A program made the position numbers and the translations under genes. The notes beneath the pieces are model-generated. The model did no database searches, was not told where the DNA came from, and saw only the letters and a program-made list of their open reading frames with translations. Positions 25,466 through 36,793 of a stretch of DNA of 64,000 nt are shown piece after piece; within the stretch, counting starts at the first letter, position 1, and each line of letters starts with the position of its first letter. Origin of the DNA: Paramacrobiotus metropolitanus (Eukaryota > Tardigrada > Eutardigrada > Parachela > Macrobiotidae); the NCBI RefSeq assembly GCF_019649055.1, contig NW_026570229.1, forward strand, positions 62,001-126,000, in the 5' to 3' direction.

Positions 25466-26514
25466 GCTATTTCATAATTTATTCACCATACATTTGCCTG
25501 TCCGCAGGTGCACAGTAGGGAAAGAAAACCGTGTCGGCAGTTTCTTCCTTCCGCTGGTTATGTAAGTGGCGGTAAAGATCGCCGGCATAGTTTGGAGAAA
25601 CTGGTCGGACATCCGGGTGCCTGACCGTGCTGTCCCAGACCAGGCAACCAAGGGAAATCTATTTCTTACTAGGGACAGCCTCGTTAGGGCCGGTGGTTCA
25701 GAGGAAGTGAGTTTTTCTGGCAAAATGGTATCCTCTGGCTTCATGCGATCCTGAGCTGCATATGCCCGATCAAAATAGTGATGCCATTCCACTGACTCCG
25801 GCAGCGGCAAATTGGAGGTCAAGTCGAGTTTGTGTCCTTGGCAAGTTGGTCCAGCGCTTTTAACCAGGCTTCGATTTGGAAAAATTCCATTTCGCAAATC
25901 CCGCGGGAAGTAGCCACTGGATCGGTATTGTTGGCAATTTCATCAGGGCACTGGTGATAGAGATCCTTCTTGATAACTGCATCCCGATAGCTATGGATGT
26001 CGGCAAAATTTCCCGCGATTGCCTCATTACGTCCAGTTTGACCACCTTGATTATCACACCGCAGCCGACAAGAATGATATCGCTAGCTTGTTGATCGATA
26101 TGCCACGCACGGCCGCCGTCGCGGAATAAGGTCCTGCGGAATAATTTGGGCATACTTGGATTGTTGTATGATAAAACGAAAAGATGCCACTAAATGTACT
26201 TTCTTATAAAGCGAATCACGCCCGCTGCAATGGTTCTCTCGGTGCCTTACTGGCAAATATTTTCTTGGCAGGCGGAAAGTGCTCAACCGGAATTCCCATC
26301 TAGGACTTGATAGCGCGCTCTGGAGATAAGGATAATAAGCGCTGGATAACGCATGTCCACTTTTGCCACTCCCAATCCATCCATCGTGAGCGACTAGGAG
26401 CGGAGGGCGTTGGGCTGAAGCGCGAAGCCACCGGCTCTGGATTGGGGGTTGTGGTCAGCGGGGATGGAAAGCCATGGATTAACCAGTTAAGGGTGAGAAG
26501 GCGGTTCCGTTAAG

Positions 26515-26830
26515 GTTCCATTGGTTCCAGTAGTTCCGAAGGTTGATTTTATGCATCATTGCTCTCTCATGTGATACCAGTGGAACTCAGCTGGAACCCA
26601 TTGGAACTCATGGAACTGCTCGTCGTCTCACTGCGCCAACTGACCCAATTGGCTTCAGTTCCAATGGGTTTCAAAACAGTTCCATTAATTCCTTTGGTGT
26701 CACATCGAAACGCAATGAAACGATGTACAGTTCCAGTAGTTCCAGTGGGTTCCAGTAGAGTTCCACTGGTTCCATTAGTATCACATCAAAACACAATGCA
26801 ATGATGTACAGTTCCAATTCCTGCAGAAAA
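26515..26830. repeat. GTTCCA/TGGAAC-rich repeat with a duplicated ~45-bp block
   Basis: GTTCCA, TTCCAG and TGGAAC words recur throughout. A longer block (TCACATCGAAACGCAATGAA and following, near 26700) returns with changes near 26790 (TCACATCAAAACACAATGCA). ORFs crossing it are Ser/Val-rich repeat translations and are not believed. Confidence 0.7.
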
Positions 26831-27329
26831 ACGCACGATTGATTTTCGCACAAAATCTGCAGTCGGCATTCAAAAAAATTACGTCTACCGTTAACTGCAT
26901 CTCCAGTTTCAAAAGCGCTTGTTCCGTCGTTGCCAAGGCTTTTCAAAACGGAATTTTCTGCTCCTGGAGTAATGGCAATCCCCAAGCAGAAAATTCGGGC
27001 AGCTGGCATGTAATTGCTTACTCCTTCAAAATGCTCGACCGTCATCAGAATAAATATTCTGATTCAGAATAAAAGGTTTTTACGGTCGCATTCAGAATGA
27101 AAACTTGAGCATTTTTTCTCGAACGAGTAATGGTTATCTCTCAGTTCAGGGCCAAGATCGTTTCGGCCCCGGTCTAATGCGATTCTGCATAATCGTGCCT
27201 TTGGACCGGCCGACTTGGTTCTCTTGCATGGTCTACCACAGGTTCCTAAGTCCGAGAACCTTGGCCTGAGACCGATGTTTCTTTCAAAATGGCACGGGCC
27301 GTGGAAAGGGGTCTAAAAGGATTCATCAG

Positions 27330-27997
27330 TCAATTGCACAATCGAATCTGTTTGAGGTCGACCGAAGCGGCAGATGGCACACGTGCAGAGCCACCGACAA
27401 TACTCTGAACGCTTTGATTCGGCTTTCCGAGTAAAATCTCTGAAACCGGTGCGCCGGTCTCTTTAAGGCGGATAACTAACGCTAATCTTAACCTACCACG
27501 CGGGGCGGGTGACCATCCTGTGAGAGGATGGCGCCAATGCCAGTATAACTGAAATCGCATTCCATGGTTGTTGGTTTCATGTGGTAAAGTTTTGGGAAAC
27601 AGGAGGCGTTTATTAAAGCAGTTTTGATCATGTTAAGTTTGTTGGTACGTGGGTACCGCCGAAGGTTCATATGGATTTCAAAGGGGTACGAAGTAAATTT
27701 ACTTAACACCGGGGAATGTGAACATAATACAGGCACTTGGATAAAGTGACTGCATCGTATAAAGTTACCAAGTAGCTAACCAGTAACCACTTGGACTACC
27801 GCACACAGAATGAACCGACCAAGAGGCCTGGCCTTATTCCAGTGCTCCACGAAGACCTCGATGACGATGTTGTAGAATTTGATGTCAGGCACACTCTCCT
27901 CTTTCGGCCGCAGTAGCCTTAGACCGAAGCACGCGCCCAGACTGCAGTATGTACGAGTATAAAAGCATAACTTTAGTAATAGTATCCGCAGCCGCAA
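27330..27997 (-). pseudogene. Ty3/gypsy reverse transcriptase-RNase H junction fragment
   Basis: The minus-strand ORF at 27488-27736 carries the end of the RT connection and the start of the RNase H-like domain: FKTAL-type helix (MIKTALINASCFPKLY), KPTTMECDFSYTGIGAILSQ and DGHP. The position usually filled by the first RNase H Asp reads as DFS rather than DAS. The flanking minus-strand pieces are in other frames. This is a dead fragment, distinct in frame and position from the 31-32 kb gag-pol relic. Confidence 0.65.
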
Positions 27998-27999
27998 AA

Positions 28000-30900
28000 G
28001 AAAACGATGTGCAGTTATTTCGACTCAGTCTACTCAGCGATCATTGGTGAAGATGCAGCTTGTTTTGCTTGCTCCAGATAAGCCGCAACACTTTTTGGTG
28101 AATGCAGCAAAAGCTACCGACGTGCAGGGCAAGCGGCATCTACTCAAACTATAAAAACCTGATTCTAAATCATTTTTTATAACAAAAGCCGGTGATAACA
28201 AACGTTGGGTCTCGAAGACGAAGTCGATTTAGGCTCAGCTAGCGTTGCATGGGCATCACTTTAACTACATTTGCAGATAGTCGGGTGTGTCGTCGTGATA
28301 ATTTGTGGCGTGGTGATTTTCTGTCGTACGTTTAGATGGGCCATGGATATAAAGCACAAGTACTTCGACTACGAAACTTTCCAACATGCGGATGGCGTAC
28401 TAACCTTGATACGCCTTTGCACAGTTGGTTGAATGCCAACAGTTTCGGATAATCACATTGCCCGGCTGCTCGCTCGCACCGTTTTGTGGCGCATCCCACC
28501 AGCCACCTTCCGGGGCATGCTGGCCCACAGCTACCCATCCAGCATCAGCCTGAACAGGTGGCTCCTCAACTTCAGGAGGCAACTCCCCTAGCCATCATGG
28601 CCGGCTGCAGCTTGGGCAGCATTGAGTTGCTGCACGAGTTTTATGCGTCTTCCGCGTGGAAAAACTCCATCTGGAGCTTCTGACCGAGTAGGAAGTAGAG
28701 CAGCTCGATGGTGCGGCGCTCGAAGTCAACCTGTGCATAAAAGGCGTCCATGTTTCTGCAAAATAGAAACGCTTTTCTAACGTTTTTTAGGTTTCTTAAT
28801 ATGGTTTGAAATTGAGTTTTTCGGAAACCTCAGAGAGTGAGAGGAAATACATTCGGAGTGAGAGGAAATACTGGTAACAGCAAACAACAGGAAACCCACT
28901 CATTCAGAAATAAAAAAAATGTAAAATTTCAAAACTGCTCAACCTTGAATGTCAGTTACCAGTGTCACATTTTCCGCCCGCTCTAGTTGCGGACAAACGA
29001 GTGCACCAGGCACACAACTGTTTTGTGGTCTACAACGATTTTGTGGTATAACCTCTTTTATAGCTAAGTAGATGTATTGCTACTTCTACCGACTAATCAC
29101 CAGCAATGTTCTGTAGTCAATTATTGTTTATTTCTTTTCTATGTAAAACTTCCGTCTAATTGCTCTTCACAACAATAACAAATTTGCCGCCTTACCGCGG
29201 CAGCACCACATACCCAAGCAATTATGGCGTAAGCCCCGTCAACAAAGCCGACAATTGTGCCACACTTGCAAAGAGCGCGCTTGAAATTACCCACAAGGAC
29301 AGAATTAACCGCAAAATCTTTGGTACGGGTCCGCGGTGCTGCCGGCGCATCGGTCTTTGTTGCAGGCGCTGCAGATCCTTTCGTCGCACAGACCACCTTC
29401 AGCGGGTGTGAAGACTTTCTTGGGCTTTCCCTGCCGGCGGTTCCGGTGCCAACGGAATCGACCAAGACGCTCTCAGATCGGGCTTCCATGGTTTCTTTTC
29501 AGGGTAGCAGTTCTCTCGCTGTTGGCGGCTTAGGCCCCGTCGCAGGATCTCGCTCTTACAGACATGGCATGTCACGTGGTTCATCTCAGTGTTAACCTCA
29601 TTGATATGACGCTGCATATCATCCGCTTGGCAAGAATTTTTCTACACCCTCCGCATTGGTACTTGGCGTAACTCATCGTGAGAAATACAAATATTAGGAT
29701 CCCAAGCAAGAAAATAGAAATTCAAATTTCTCACACACAGTGATCTGGGAGTTGAAGAAGATGCAAGCAAGGTTGCAGGAGATTGCACCCGGTACCAAAG
29801 GTGTCAGTTCCTGTTAGCCACTGAACTGCTGATTGGTCCAATATATTCAAACAATGACAGATAGATAGTCGCCGACCCAACAAGGCATTTGTCCTCCTCA
29901 AAGAGGGTGCCTAACCTGCGTTGATCTACGGTCTTAAGTTCCTTAGTCAAGAAACGTTGAGTACACGGTCAGTCATAATGTGCGACAATATTGCTGAATG
30001 TGAGAGCAAAAAATTTTTAAATTATAGGAGCCTAAGTTTCAAAAGCGATCGCAACCGGTGTTTGTGATCAGACACGACACTTACGATAAGTCCGGAACTC
30101 GTTATCTTTTCATCCAAAACAACGTTTGAACGATAGCACGCAGGAAGTTGTTGCGACCGATGGAAACCGGAAGATAATCAACGGAATTATTAACTTCAGC
30201 AAGAACAAAGCTTCCTTCATTGAAGCGCCTGCCCGCCTTAGTGAAATTGTACTTTTACAACACAGCATTAAAAGCGTTTATGTATTGATTGTCCCGACGG
30301 CTGCAGGCTGCCCGCCGCCATATTTCACGAATATGAACCCAATGCAACTGAAACGTTTGGGCGCGCATGATGAAGAAAAGCAAAAAAACGTTGCAGCAAG
30401 CTGTTGTCAAAACCTTTGGCGGTAGCAATGATGCAATCACCGAGAGATCTTCGCAAACTGGAACCGGCACCGCCACCACTGTCACCGAGCTCAGAACGGA
30501 GTAAGACGATAATCCAACCATCCTGTGACAGGACAACACAGACAACTCCATTTACATCGCTCAATTACGCGCGCCAAGACGCATATCACGGAAACACGAG
30601 CAAAAATAAACCATAAAATGTTTCACTGCCGTAAGACCATGATCAAGTTTTCTGCTTTCTTCCGTGCACCATTTTTGCTTGAAAAAAGCAAATGTCGTAC
30701 TAGGCTTCTTCTGCCCGTTTCCATCGAAATACTTTGATCGAATACTTTGTTTCAGTCGAATTTCCATCGTTTCGTGAAGAATCATTCCTTCAGTTGTTAG
30801 CATGTTTAGATCTGTTGTTCGAACATCGTTCGCTGCCTTCCGCTCGCACGAATAGGGATGAATCGGGCTTATAGGCGTAAACTTTATCGCACTTCACAGA

Positions 30901-31050
30901 ACAGTGGGCAGGCGTCTCTGCCCGTCGTTTAATGTTTGAGTTACCAATTTGGGAGTGGAGTCAAAGATCAATAATCACAATTATTCGCAAGTGGCTTTAC
31001 CATGTACTTTGTATTATCAGTGGTTGGATGACCACGTTTTAATGGGCTAA
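28000..31050. other. no confident gene
   Basis: Minus-strand exon-like pieces occur at 29139-29617 (CxxC pair in TCHVCKSE, then basic and Ala/Pro-rich text) and at 30255-30803. No domain could be identified and no phase-consistent exon chain was built. Confidence 0.3.
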
Positions 31051-31056
31051 TCACGG

Positions 31057-32245
31057 GCTAATCACACCCTTTCGCAACATGTCCTGAATCTGTAGAGTGA
31101 TTTCGGCCTTTCGCCATTCTGCAAAACGGCAAAGCGGTTACACGACTGGATTCGCTTCCGGTTTTAGAAAAATTTTGTGTGTCAACACATTACAAGTACC
31201 GTGGTCCTGATCGTCCGTCGGAAAGACCTCAGTAAAATCCATGAGTCTACGTACTAGCTCTTTCCGTTGTTCGACCGAAAGGTCACCGTAATTTAATTTT
31301 TCGAAATCAATATGCGAAACTTTTGCCGCAGTTGCTTTTGGGCCGAAAAGGTCATTGATATCATCTGTTATTTCTGAGTTCTTCTGCATAAAACGCTTAA
31401 TGTTCTCGGAAAGTGACTCATCTGACGAGAAAGCTATATCCTGACTTTCCGCAGCTTGACATTTAAAAATTGTTACACCAAAAACCTTCTTGTCGGGTTC
31501 TTCAAACCTTGAAATCTCCATATCGAGTTCTTGGCTCACGGGGTCCGTGATCCCCGGGACCTCGACTTCGTTCACATTTTGAATACCCGTGACTTCAGTA
31601 ATGGGTTCTTGGGTCTCCGGGATTGTAATCACCGGGACCTCGACCTTGCCCAATCCTTTGGTTTTTAAATCGTTGCCCTTTAGCAACCCAAAACGAAAAA
31701 TTTGTTCGTGATCGGCTAATGCCCTTATCTTATCATCATCTCTTACTTGCTTCTTACCTTGGGAGGAACCTGGTTCTAACAACTGTAACCCCTCAGGGCC
31801 TGCGGGATCTGTACCATCAATTGCCCTCGCCGTTTCCGGAAACTGTTCTGCCAGCAGAACAGCCTCGGAAACTAAGTTTTTGGGTGCGGCCAAACCTGGG
31901 CTCGCCTTCTTTCTGCGCTCGCCCGGCAGCACGGGCTTCCCAGACGGGTTCTCCACTATTATTTCTACGGCAACTCGTTTGCCTGTCTTCGGACCATCTC
32001 GTGGGTCGGATGGGGTTCTGCCAGCTAACGCCCTTGGGATGGCCTGCCTTCCCACAATAATGACATTTACGAGACTCGCGCTGTCGGGTATCGCGGCGTT
32101 GACCACCGGCTTCCAATTGGCTAAGCCTAGCGCGAATGGCTTCCATCTCAGCTGGATTAGGCACCGCAACATCGACTCGTACGGCTTTTGCCTGCGAATG
32201 GGTTGAAGGCGTAAAGTTCCCATAGGACTGCGTCGTCCGTTTCAC
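31057..32245 (-). pseudogene. Ty3/gypsy gag-pol fragment (CCHC knuckle to RT start)
   Basis: In one frame (31817-32245) there is a Gag nucleocapsid end with a zinc knuckle CHYCGKAGHPKG. The last ligand region is degraded. In an overlapping frame (31138-32223) a long linker leads to the pre-RT motif LSVEQRKELVRRLMDF, TDDQDHGTCNVLTHKI and KPEANPVV, the usual entry to a Ty3/gypsy RT. A further frame near 31060-31120 continues as EWRKAEITLQIQDMLRKGVI, the first RT helix. The polyprotein is split by frameshifts and truncated before the catalytic RT motifs. Confidence 0.75.
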
Positions 32246-32320
32246 TGTTCCGGTTTCTACTCTGGGCGGTCGGCGTGAAGGTTTCGCACCAGCTTCAGGA
32301 AAGGCGGGAACGATTGTACT

Positions 32321-32370
32321 CCATCGGGAACGATTGTACAGTTTTATAAAAAAGTTGATATATACAGTGT
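32321..32370 (+). repeat. 50-bp direct repeat, copy A
   Basis: Identical over 50 bases to 32946-32995. It starts CCATCGGGAACGATTGTACA. Copy A is immediately preceded by an extra partial repeat of GGGAACGATTGTAC. Confidence 0.9.
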
Positions 32371-32651
32371 GCGCTATTCAGAGAACGTTTTGCGACGGAT
32401 TTTTTAGCAACAATCTCTTTTCAAAGAACCGGAAGGTATTTTATGCTCCGGAGGGTATTGAAAATTGAAATTTTCCGCAAAACTGGCGTCTGTTCTTTTG
32501 GGACGCTTTTATACGAAACCTTCTTTCTGGGGTCAATATTTCACTCCAGCGTAAAAAATACGCACGATTCGTCTTAAGAATTATTGGAATTTCTTAAGAA
32601 GGGAAAAAGGCTGCTAAAACCGGTTTTCTGCCAAAATATTATGAGAGCATT

Positions 32652-33119
32652 TTGGTGAAGCTACTAGAATACAGTCGGTCCAACCCTGCACATTCACCTT
32701 TGACAACGGGACAATATTCCTGCGTCAAAACAGTCAATTGTTTTCAGATCACACATCCATTTAATGTCACTCTGCTGGACAAACTGCAACCAGGCGATGA
32801 AGTCGGGTTTAAGTATTTGACTACATTGTTTAACGAAAACCATTTTTGGTGGCGGTACTTGCATACCTTTTCATCAACAATGCCGATTCAACATTGGCTA
32901 GGAAATCCAAAAACATTACAGCCTTTACGTTTAACTAGTGTTTATCCATCGGGAACGATTGTACAGTTTTATAAAAAAGTTGATATATACAGTGTTTTAC
33001 TGGTACAGTTCCAATTTTTACTTGACCGCCCTGCATTCTGTAAGCATCTGGTGGCACCAACTGAACCTATCCCAAAGCATTCCGGTAATTTAAACTTCTT
33101 ACCGCGAATTGTACGATAA
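32652..33119 (+). CDS. hypothetical 155-codon ORF
   Basis: This open frame contains copy B of the 50-bp direct repeat. The text is protein-like (FKYLTTLFNENHFWWRYLHT) but no domain was recognised, and the first codon is not ATG. A transposase fragment is possible. No confident assignment. Confidence 0.25.
   Translation: MVKLLEYSRSNPAHSPLTTGQYSCVKTVNCFQITHPFNVTLLDKLQPGDEVGFKYLTTLFNENHFWWRYLHTFSSTMPIQHWLGNPKTLQPLRLTSVYPSGTIVQFYKKVDIYSVLLVQFQFLLDRPAFCKHLVAPTEPIPKHSGNLNFLPRIVR
32946..32995 (+). repeat. 50-bp direct repeat, copy B
   Basis: Exact copy of 32321-32370, 625 bp downstream, inside the hypothetical ORF at 32652-33119. Confidence 0.9.
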
Positions 33120-34660
33120 AACAGCGATTTTAAATCGTACAACCAATTTTAAATTGCTTACGTTTAATTATTATTTCAATCTCCCTAAATTAATTGAAAA
33201 TGCCTAATGTTACTGCATGTCAAAGTTTCACTATTTTCTTACTTTTCTTAGTTTCTCCGGGTACTATCGCAGTAAATTAGACTGCGATGGCGATTTCGTG
33301 CTGTGATCGAACGATGTGTTTCTTTTAAGAAAAAAGACTGAAACAGCAGGGTAAGCTGAAAGAAAAGGAGCTGAGTCAACAAAGTGAACCGAGCGACCAA
33401 AACTTTGCTGTCCATCACGTACTACCGGTTGGGGCGGAAAACTGCAACCATGAAGTCCGCGTGAAAGACCTCGACTTGGAAGAGCGCAAAATAAAAATTT
33501 AAGAGCGGAAACTGGAACTACGAACTCAAATGAAATCTCATTATATAGGTGATCTTGGGTCGCAATATCGATCGATTCAGTGTTGGATTGCTCAGTTTGT
33601 TTCACCTATATCGTTATCAGATCATCATAGTATCATGCCGTTTGAAACCGATAAATGAAAGGCTGCTAACATGTACGGCAATCACATCTCCTTTGCTTCC
33701 ATGGGCCATGGCTTTTCCAGGAAGACATTACGCTTTAGCCATATTCCGATGGCTTTGAAATCTTAATCTATGCTGCCGCTGATCCTCTGTAATGTCACTG
33801 TCCTTTATGCCGTTAAAACGTAGATCTGTGGGATGAGAGACTCACAGCTTATTCATTCGAAATACATAATGTGGGCCGCAATTCTTTGGGGGCCACTGTC
33901 ACTGTGCGTAGCGCATTTTTACCAGATTTTGTAAACACCACCATGAGACGGTAGTAATCTTTTGTGATTCCGTAGAATCAGCACCCCGCAAATACGGTTC
34001 CTTCAAATTGTTAGTCTTAGCACGTGGTGGATATGTAATGGTATTGCTGACTGCGCGATAACGTTTATCCGCGCAGGGAAATGGGAGAATAAAGATGGAT
34101 CGATAATTACTGTGTCTAACTATCTACAGTGTACCGTGTACACTAAGATACGGCGGCGACAACGGGGTTTTTGTAAGCTTTACTAACAAGACAACAACAA
34201 GAAAGATTCGATTATGTTAAACTCACATCCAAAGCAAAACTTGAGCTGACTTCACAACTGAGAAAAGCATTAGACTTATTAGAGAAAATCCACGATTCAA
34301 CACACAGGATAAAATGGAAAGTCATAAAATGCCAACACTTGCACAAACACACCCAGTTTCCATTAAGACGGTAGTAACTCATGTACAGAGTACATATACA
34401 ACATGCACGCTAAGTGACGGTTAATGACACAGTACTCACATCGGCACTTAGGCCTAATCAGATAAGGGAATATGCATGCGGATATGCATATATGTGGGAT
34501 AGCGCCCTTGAAGACGTAATCGACGCGATAATCGATCGATCCACTTCCGGTATATTATGCAGGCGCATATGTACTGTATGTATACAAGTACACGTGCACA
34601 GAGAACGCGCGGCGTTACATTGCCTTCTCCTTAAAGACGACGTCCTCGCTCGTCCTCATC
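33120..34660. other. no confident gene
   Basis: A Lys/Glu-rich helical segment can be read near 33310-33510 on the plus strand (KDLDLEERKIKI), but it is broken. The rest is AT-rich without domains. If the chuvirus-like gene was carried by an LTR retrotransposon, its LTR could lie here; I could not identify one. Confidence 0.35.
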
Positions 34661-34663
34661 GTC

Positions 34664-34922
34664 CTAATACGTATTCCCAATGACGCGGAATCCATCCCGA
34701 GAATCCGGTCGCGGTGTGTAAGTGACCCTTTGGGTGTCCAGTTCCATGCGCACTTCCGCTGGAGCTGTTCCATTCACACGCTCCTCCTGTCCTGTGTTTC
34801 CAGATCGTAGTGGTGTTAGTTCACTGGCCGTAGCGATAATAGACGGTCGCGGTCGCACACGATTTCCTATGCGGCGAAAACACCCGAAAATCAATAAATG
34901 TACCTTAAACTGTAAGCACACA
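34664..34922 (-). pseudogene. chuvirus-like glycoprotein, cytoplasmic-tail fragment (split by Polinton)
   Basis: The open minus-strand frame enters directly from the Polinton terminus at 34929. It starts hydrophobic (VHLLIFGCF), turns basic (RRIGNRVRPRP) and continues as a polar tail to a stop at 34664-34666. This is what is expected right after a transmembrane anchor. On the other side of the Polinton, at 52056, a glycoprotein frame on the same strand stops inside its anchor. The two pieces are therefore the halves of one gene, separated by 17 kb. Assignment as tail comes from position and composition; the tail alone has no family signature. Confidence 0.6.
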
Positions 34923-34928
34923 TACACA
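34923..34928. repeat. left target-site duplication of Polinton 1
   Basis: TACACA on the left pairs with TACACT at 52050-52055. Five of six bases agree. Six bp is the Polinton target duplication length. Confidence 0.75.
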
Positions 34929-35033
34929 AGTAGTAGGCGGGATAACATACAGCTCTTAGTGGTCATCTAGCGGAGTTGTGACAATAGTAGCCAACTCGGT
35001 ATTTTGACCGGGTGGAGAAGAAGGCCCGGGGGT
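34929..35033. repeat. left terminal inverted repeat of Polinton 1
   Basis: About 105 bp that matches 51944-52049 in reverse complement with a few substitutions and a one-base indel. It includes the phrase CCAACTCGGTATTTTGACCG. Confidence 0.92.
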
Positions 35034-35506
35034 TTTATAACATATTAGTACGTTTTGCATATTATCTAATGTATCATGCGCAGTCACTGGGCAACGTATA
35101 TTATTTAACACTTAGATGGGCGGTTTTGTTTGGTTCTTTCCAAACACGCCGTAACTTTATAATATAAAACAGAATCAGAAAAAAAGCTACTTTTATGTGT
35201 GTGCGTGTGTGTTATATTTTTTGGTTATCTTAATCTATGTGTTCGTTTTAAAATAAAAAATTGTATCGTAATACTTTGCACTATCACGTCGCCCCACGAT
35301 AATCAAATACTTTTAATGATATTGTTCGACACCAATATCAGGCCAGCAAGTTTGCAATGGTAAATAAGTTAAAACAAAACCAAGGGAATTAATATTATAA
35401 AAAATTCCAATTCGTGACTTGAAAAAATAAAAGTTATTTTTAAAAAAAAATCTTCTTTAAAAAATAACCAAGATGCGAAAACAAATCCGCTTACAGTCTC
35501 CAGGCA

Positions 35507-36166
35507 CTAATCAATTGTGACGACCTCCGGCACCGATTCTCCAGGTCCCTCAAAGGCATTGCCTTCATCCTCTTCCTCGTTATCGGCATCCATGGCTTCG
35601 TCTACAATTGTAGTATTAATAAAAGGATTTTACAAAAGTAGAGCTATCGACTTACCGCTGAGAAACCAGCAAATGTCGTCGTTATCGTCTTCATTGCTGT
35701 CGACATCACAAGCGGTGATGATGAACTGCTTAACCCGAGGGAACATATCTACCATCCAACGATCGTGGCCGCGGAACTCGCATAGGTCGTTGCCTTCCAC
35801 ATCCAGTGCGCGTAGCTTCGGAAGACGCGTCAACGGTTCCAATTCAACGCGGTGCCCTAGCTTGTTCCAGACAATGGACAACTTCTCCAAGTTGGGGAAG
35901 CACGCTGGTATGACGCTCTGGTCTTCTAAGTGGTTGTCGCCCAACATTAGTACGCGCAGATTGGGCAGGCGTGGCATCCCCTCCAAGGACCAGAGATTAC
36001 AATCAATAAGGCTGAGCTTTTCCATTTCCTGGAACTTGGCGAACCCAGGAAGGACAGATGGCGGAACCTGTTTCCCGTCGAACACCATTTCCGGTGTTTC
36101 GGGGCTCAGCTTGCTAAATAAGTTGCGGTAAGCTACCTCTTTGTGAGCGAAAGAAGTTGTAGGCAT
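35507..36166 (-). CDS. ANP32-like acidic leucine-rich protein (2 exons)
   Basis: Resembles ANP32/LANP family proteins, which are nuclear histone-chaperone-like LRR proteins. Exon 1 (35656-36166) starts at ATG 36164-36166. It encodes LRR units: EKLSLIDCNLWSLEGMPRLP, LRVLMLGDNHLEDQSVIPAC, LEKLSIVWNKLGHRVELEPL and LRALDVEGNDLC, followed by the LRR cap with MVDMFPRVKQFI. A GTAAGT donor at 35655 and a TTGTAG acceptor at 35602 join it in phase to exon 2 (35507-35601), which adds an acidic tail (DADNEEEDEGNAFEG). The tail is much shorter than in vertebrate ANP32. The gene is intact. It is divergent from the IAP gene across a shared promoter region. Its presence in a Polinton suggests capture from a host. 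Confidence 0.8.
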
Positions 36167-36234
36167 TTTTAGCGATTTATCGATTAAGAAAAAGAGGTAA
36201 TTTGAAAAAACAGACTGCAAGGAACGCAGTGCCA

Positions 36235-36420
36235 GCTCTACCTTTATATACTGAACAGGATAATCGTTTCTGATTATGCTAGTACTCTATGGTAACGGTA
36301 GTACGTATAATCGGTTCTGATTATCTGACGTACGAGTTAAAGTAACCAAAATCGATTATCCCATCAAAGATAATTGTTTCTGATTATACCCAAAATAATA
36401 TATAAAGCAGCCAAAAAGAT
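36235..36420. promoter_or_regulatory. bidirectional promoter between ANP32-like and IAP genes
   Basis: A minus-strand TATA box (TATATAAAG, near 36242-36250) faces the ANP32-like gene. A plus-strand TATA box (ATATATAAAG, near 36398-36407) faces the IAP gene. Between them are three copies of an imperfect palindrome of the form ATAATCGTTTCTGATTAT (near 36260, 36306 and 36372), plus a CGATTATC half site. The same motif makes up the array at 45.0-45.35 kb. Confidence 0.7.
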
Positions 36421-36793
36421 CGGCAAAGGTCAGTAACGCAATGTTTTTTCAATGAATTACTGTGCACGATTTAACATGACCGTTCGTGATTGTCATCCTA
36501 CCTGCTTTTGTTCCGCCGTTACGTCGGTAAGTCATGATGTACCATTCCGTAAAGTTTATTCCAGTGATCAGTTTGTAGAATTTTTCTAATTCCGTCCGTA
36601 ACAATAAATGTACCGAAAACAATAAAAAACACAACGAACGTACAAATTAATTAAAAGAAATTTTTCGCATTTTTGCTCAACATTGCGACCCAAGCACATC
36701 ATATGCTGCAAGTTAGCCATTGTGAAGCCGATAAAGTACGAGTACGACCGTAGTCCTTAAATAGACATTTTTGTACAGGCTGCCGAACGACAG

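Noticed and set aside
25472-26286. Minus-strand ORFs as a Gag gene
   Set aside because: The text reads like coding sequence but no motif could be identified in any frame, so no feature is claimed.
26543-27045. Ser/Val/Pro-rich ORFs on both strands
   Set aside because: They come from GTTCCA repeats and have no non-repeat support.
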